Shown: one piece after another, positions 60,548 through 64,000 of the stretch | Numbering within the stretch: the first letter of the stretch is position 1 | Layout of the letters: each line of letters starts with the position of its first letter | NCBI RefSeq assembly: GCF_037975245.1 | Contig: NC_092578.1 | Location: 7,157,501 to 7,221,500, forward strand | Source of the DNA: Apostichopus japonicus | Lineage: Eukaryota > Echinodermata > Holothuroidea > Aspidochirotida > Stichopodidae | DNA length: 64,000 nt | Direction of reading: 5' to 3' | Position numbers and translations under genes: made by a program | The notes under the pieces: model-generated | The model's input: the letters and a program-made list of their open reading frames with translations, nothing else | What the model was told of the DNA's origin: nothing | Database searches by the model: none

Positions 60548-60710
60548 CTATCATTCTGAGTGCCTTTCAAGTTCAACACCAAACAGCATGGACGCCGACG
60601 ACGAGTTTGTCTTCGCCAAGAAGAAGAAAGTGGCCTCGTTTGTCGATTTCTGGAGCGTCGTAGCTAACACCAGTTTCAGCGAAAGCACAGCCGTTAGAGA
60701 TTTATTGGAG
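60548..60710 (+). CDS. RAPGEF4: Epac exon G: REM domain, middle
   Basis: Encodes residues 356-410. It starts (H)YHSECLSSSTPNS, a variable loop, then DEFVFAKKKKVASFVDFWSV and ESTAVRDLLE, matching the basic helix, the (V/I)xRLVxQW helix and the FLEE region of EPAC REM. It enters in phase 2 after an AC acceptor (see the preceding intron) and ends in phase 0 at GAG with donor GTAGCC (60711). AG acceptors at 60571 or 60586 are also in phase 2, but no matching GT donor exists for exon F. The ATG at 60588 is internal. Confidence 0.88.
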
Positions 60711-62690
60711 GTAGCCCGCTTTTTCATTCTTAAATTTTATACTTTTTTTTTTTTTAATAATCCTTCGGAAATGATACTCTGGCAAAAAATGTCAATTTTG
60801 CCAAATGGCAAAAAGTGTCAATTTTACCAAACAGTGAAGCATACTTTAATCAGCACAGGTTAGCTGTTATCACCATATATACTTAACACAATTTGAAATC
60901 GTTTAGAGGAATAGCTAGTTAAGTTTGCAAGGTGGGTCCATTTTCCCACCTAAAGATTGAGTCAGAAGACATACCAATTAACTTTCCTCTGACTCAAGTC
61001 AAGTTGACTCATTGTATTTCTCGCTGTGAAGAAGATAAAAACAAATTGGTTTGAGTCAGTTCGACTCTGAGAGGATAGCTAATCGTACACATGTCCCAAC
61101 ACTAGGGATTATACGTTAAGCCCGAAAGGCTTTAACATTAGAGTTTTTTTGGCTACCAATGTGGAGGTGAATTACTGTATGGTGACTTACAATGCGGTTC
61201 CTTTAAAGGTAGTCAGTATATAGGCCCCAAATTATCGCACACTATATGATTGCTAGAAGTTTACAAAACGTACTTTCCTGGACGTCTTTACTCTCTAAAT
61301 TGTTCTCAGACATTTTTAAGGAACGCACAATATGACTGAATGTCCCAGTGAGGAAAATTTCATCGAAAGTTGTAATAAAAGCAGTTTCAGAATTTTGACC
61401 AAATGTGACCCATATTTAAATATCTAACATATTTGGGGGCAATACAGCACACCTTGAAAACACTTGAAAACTAAATATACCACCGTTATTAACACAAGAC
61501 CTGTTTAAAGTTGCTTTGTTTTACTATTGTGTCACACTTTTTGTTCCTAAATCTAGAGATGGATGTTTGAATGTGGTTTATTCTTGCCTGAGAAACCCTT
61601 AGCAACAACAGGATGTTGACCAGACTGGTTTGATCAGTGATCTCTTTGGGGGATTTCCCCTGGCACTTGTTATTGATATACCTTTTGAATGAATTCTGCT
61701 TAGAAAATGAATATTTTAATGCACTCTCACACTTCATCCAATTCTGTTTCATATGTATAATATAATATTGATACTTGCTCAGATGATTTCTTGATCATTG
61801 ACAAAACATAATAATTTTCAACTTACTCTGCCATGATGATTTTTACCAGATTTTTCCAAAAGTTAAAAAGTTTGTATTTTTCAGTTAAAACATGATTCAT
61901 AGACCTTTTAGTATGAACGATTCAACTCTGTGTTAACATTAAGAACCAGACCTAAACATGGCAGCTTATGTCACAGTTACCTTTTGAATTTATTTTCATT
62001 TCCTGAGACCCAAAGCAGAAGGACAAATAAATACTCATATGTAATGTGCATCAACCATGACTTTGACAGCATCCAAAAGTTATCCTTAACTTTGTTCCCT
62101 CATTTCAAATATTCAGGAAGACCCCGTGATTTACATGCACCAACACGATAATCTTCTGACTAAAACGCCTACATGAGACTAGCTAGATTCAGTAGCAGCT
62201 ATTATAAAGGACTGGCATTTCCCATAGCAAACTTCCCTCCTTATTACAAATAAATAACACCTACGATTAATTCTCCCCCTCATGTTTTCCTTTTGTGATA
62301 CATAGTCAGACATTTCAAGGGATGTATGCATACTCTAACTCTGTAGAAAATGCATTTAAATGACCCCAAAACTTCTTTTCTTGTAAATTTTTCTTGTACT
62401 ACTTGCCCATTATGAGTGTAGCATATATGTACTGTCACTGACATGTTTCTTTGTATTAGACAAGGAATGAAAGTGAAAACTTCTCTAGTTAATTTTACAC
62501 TTGAATGAGGCTGTACTTCTAGCTGTATCTAGTCCTTTCTCCTCTGAGACTAATCTTTAGAACAGAGGTTCAGTTCGTGTTTGTATCGTGGTGAAGACGA
62601 TGTGGGTTTGCTTTGTCGACTGGCTCATTCAAGTTGAAATATTAATTAATCTTTTGTCTCTCTCCCCCCCCCCCCCTCCTCCCTCGAAAG
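60711..62690 (+). other. Intron G-H (2.0 kb, GT-AG)
   Basis: Donor GTAGCC; the acceptor is a run of 14 C, then TCCTCCCTCGAAAG. It holds a cluster of four AP-1-type words (60958-61058) and a fragment of a dispersed repeat (61425-61455). Nothing else is recognised. Confidence 0.85.
60958..61058. promoter_or_regulatory. Cluster of four TGA(G/C)TCA sites
   Basis: Exact AP-1-type heptamers at 60958-60964, 60990-60996, 61005-61011 and 61052-61058, in alternating orientation. Chance expectation is about one per 8 kb. It could be an intronic enhancer or the arms of a decayed inverted repeat (GAGTCAGAAG and TTGAGTCAG). Confidence 0.35.
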
Positions 62691-62831
62691 ACTTTAACCC
62701 TGGATGCCCAGGAGGACACGAGAACAAAGCCCGAGCTACAAGAGAGTCTCACAAAGATACAGAGATTAGTCGAGAGGATGAGAAGAGATGAGGAGTGTAA
62801 ACAGAGGCATACCTGGGAGGTCCAGAAGCAG
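62691..62831 (+). CDS. RAPGEF4: Epac exon H: REM domain, end
   Basis: Encodes residues 411-457 exactly (47 codons, phase 0 at both ends). It reads TLTLDAQEDTRTKPELQESL, then TKIQRLVERMRRDEECKQRH and TWEVQKQ, an amphipathic helix pair aligning without gaps to the segment after FLEE in EPAC2, where LKEQLPELEKIVKQI occupies the same place. Identity is moderate; register, phase and length carry the assignment. The acceptor is CGAAAG after a C/T tract; the donor is GTACAA at 62832. A longer open frame over this exon in another register is a shadow. Confidence 0.87.
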
Positions 62832-63422
62832 GTACAAGAAAGAGAGGGAGAGAAAAGGAGATTGGGGTGAGGTGGGGTGGGGGGGGTAGGGGGATTGTGG
62901 GACATGTGGGGAAAGGAATGTGTGTAAAAGCATCCAAGTGAGGGAAACAAAAGGTGTTTTCCAGAATTGCAATGAGTTTGACCCCGAATTGTTATTACTT
63001 GTACAGAAGAGACTCGATTATTGATTGATGCTGTGAACCGGACAGGGAATGCTGGCTAATATCCAAGTTAAATGTTATGGGTTAATGGCACCTAATAAAG
63101 CCATGGAAAAAGGGGGGGGTTAGGAGAGTGGTAGGGCAGAAACTGATTAAGGACAAAGGCCAGTTTATAATCATTACAGCCAGCTTGTGTTGATATGAAG
63201 GAGGCCTTGTGGATGGGTTAGGAAGGGTGATTTATGGGGGTAATTTGGAAGGTGAGGGGAGGGTGAAGGTGGAATGCTAATGATGTGGCTGCTTTGGTAT
63301 TAGGTTAATACTATTTGTTGATTTGGTGTCACATGAGAGTGATTCAAACTTTTTCATTTTTTTTTAATGATTATCATGTTATTATGATTAATATGTGATT
63401 CTGATTATTGTCTTTGTTTTAG
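62832..63422 (+). other. Intron H-I (591 bp, GT-AG)
   Basis: Donor GTACAA; acceptor TTGTCTTTGTTTTAG. It is G-rich near 62865-62895 and 63110-63120. No other feature was seen. Confidence 0.88.
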
Positions 63423-63501
63423 GGTCTTAGCGAGTTCAGACGACCTTCATCCGATGCCTCTGGTAGCAAGCAAAGGGCACCCATAAGAATCCACGACGAA
63501 G
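63423..63501 (+). CDS. RAPGEF4: Epac exon I: REM-RA linker
   Basis: Encodes residues 458-483 plus one base. It reads GLSEFRRPSSDASGSKQRAP, then IRIHDE. The last part fits PIRGSDE just before the RA domain in EPAC2, and the basic/serine-rich part fits the linker there. The acceptor TTTGTTTTAG ends at 63422, phase 0. The donor GTAACA starts at 63502, phase 1 (G of Ala). Confidence 0.88.
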
Positions 63502-63899
63502 GTAACATCATCACAAAGCTAGTTACAGTATCACAGTCAGATGTGAAAACAGTTTGAGAATATTAAAAACGAATATTCTGGTAGATATTTGGGGAGGACA
63601 AAATTAAACTAGAGCCAAAGTGCCAGAAACCACCCTATCTCAATCCTTGTTCCTAACAGCAGATACAGATCTGTGACAGTAACTGCAACAGATGGGGGGG
63701 GGGGTGGGGGGGTGTATTAAGACTGATGCTATGACTTCTTTCTTTGTTCATTGTGAAGTGTTTATTAATTATTCTTTCAGTATTTAAAATCTTCATGATC
63801 ATTTCTTAACATGTAATTTTTATGTCTCTCTCCTTCCTTTTGAAATCCTCTGGAGATAAATTTAGTGATGGTGAGATGATTTTTCCTTTCTTCTTACAG
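63502..63899 (+). other. Intron I-J (398 bp, GT-AG)
   Basis: Donor GTAACA; acceptor CCTTTCTTCTTACAG. A long G-rich run lies at 63693-63712. No other feature was seen. Confidence 0.9.
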
Positions 63900-64000
63900 C
63901 TATCTTTAGGGTATTCTGTGCCGACCACACTTACACCACATTACGGACATCTGTCATCACCACGGTGAAGCAGATCATCAATTCAGTCTCAGAGAAAATG
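63900..64000 (+). CDS. RAPGEF4: Epac exon J (partial): start of RA domain
   Basis: Encodes residues 484-517 and runs off the window. It reads (A)IFRVFCADHTYTTLRTSVIT, then TVKQIINSVSEKM, the first strands and helix of the Ras-associating domain. The CxDHTYTT core is nearly identical to EPAC2. In EPAC2 the RA domain binds Ras-GTP and recruits the protein to membranes. The acceptor CTTACAG ends at 63899; CT completes the Ala codon. The rest of RA and the CDC25 domain should lie downstream. Confidence 0.94.

Larger units (their letters stand above)
725..64000 (+). other. RAPGEF4: Epac/RAPGEF gene, internal part (10 exons, ~517 codons)
   Basis: This gene encodes a cAMP-activated guanine-nucleotide exchange factor for Rap1/Rap2. 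Binding of cAMP to the CNB domain releases autoinhibition of the C-terminal CDC25 domain, and the DEP domain targets membranes. Ten exons join in one frame to give DEP (residues about 1-95 of the visible part), a linker and CNB-B (about 145-290), REM (about 303-457) and the start of RA (about 484-517). Exon order, lengths and junction residues follow vertebrate EPAC2 without gaps at most boundaries. The visible part starts at the DEP domain and stops inside RA, so both ends are missing. RAPGEF4 is used because the CNB resembles EPAC2; a single invertebrate Epac co-orthologous to RAPGEF3 and RAPGEF4 is equally possible. Confidence 0.92.

Noticed and set aside
60588-60590. ATG of exon G as a translation start
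   Set aside because: It is internal to the REM domain and in frame with the upstream exon. No promoter evidence was seen.

Overview
The window is eukaryotic, AT-rich genomic DNA from an animal. It holds the middle part of one gene on the + strand: an Epac-type Rap guanine-nucleotide exchange factor (RAPGEF3/RAPGEF4 family, cAMP-activated). Ten coding exons can be placed between 725 and the right edge. Together they give about 517 codons in one continuous frame, covering in order a DEP domain, the high-affinity cyclic-nucleotide-binding domain (CNB-B), the Ras-exchange motif (REM) and the start of the Ras-associating (RA) domain. The catalytic CDC25 homology domain must lie beyond 64000. Any N-terminal CNB-A domain would lie before 725. 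Exon phases agree at all nine junctions, and a lysine in the phosphate-binding cassette makes the protein EPAC2-like rather than EPAC1-like.

Exons take up about 1.6 kb; the rest is intron. The largest introns are 4517-19807 and 19954-44771. They carry tRNA-derived SINE sequence, a decayed non-LTR retroelement 3' end, and at least six short hAT-type inverted-repeat elements, four with perfect 8-bp target-site duplications. They also carry two ~1 kb minisatellites, a 52-bp tandem array, several 160-220 bp tandem duplications, polypurine/polypyrimidine tracts and many long G or C runs. Repeat style and intron size suggest a marine invertebrate, plausibly a deuterostome such as an echinoderm. The species cannot be fixed from the sequence alone.

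The clearest unusual feature is the intron between the two REM exons (59842-60547). Its 5' end matches the minor-spliceosome (U12) consensus ATATCCTTT exactly, it has a TTCCTTAAT branch site, and it ends in AC. Only this boundary restores the reading frame and a His-Tyr-His match to vertebrate EPAC2. The hAT-type elements also deserve attention: four with different termini share one ~100-bp internal module, and two others share a second module.

No second protein-coding gene could be identified. Most open frames outside the exons are low-complexity or tandem-repeat frames. One minus-strand frame at 34186-34478 looks coding-like but is unassigned.
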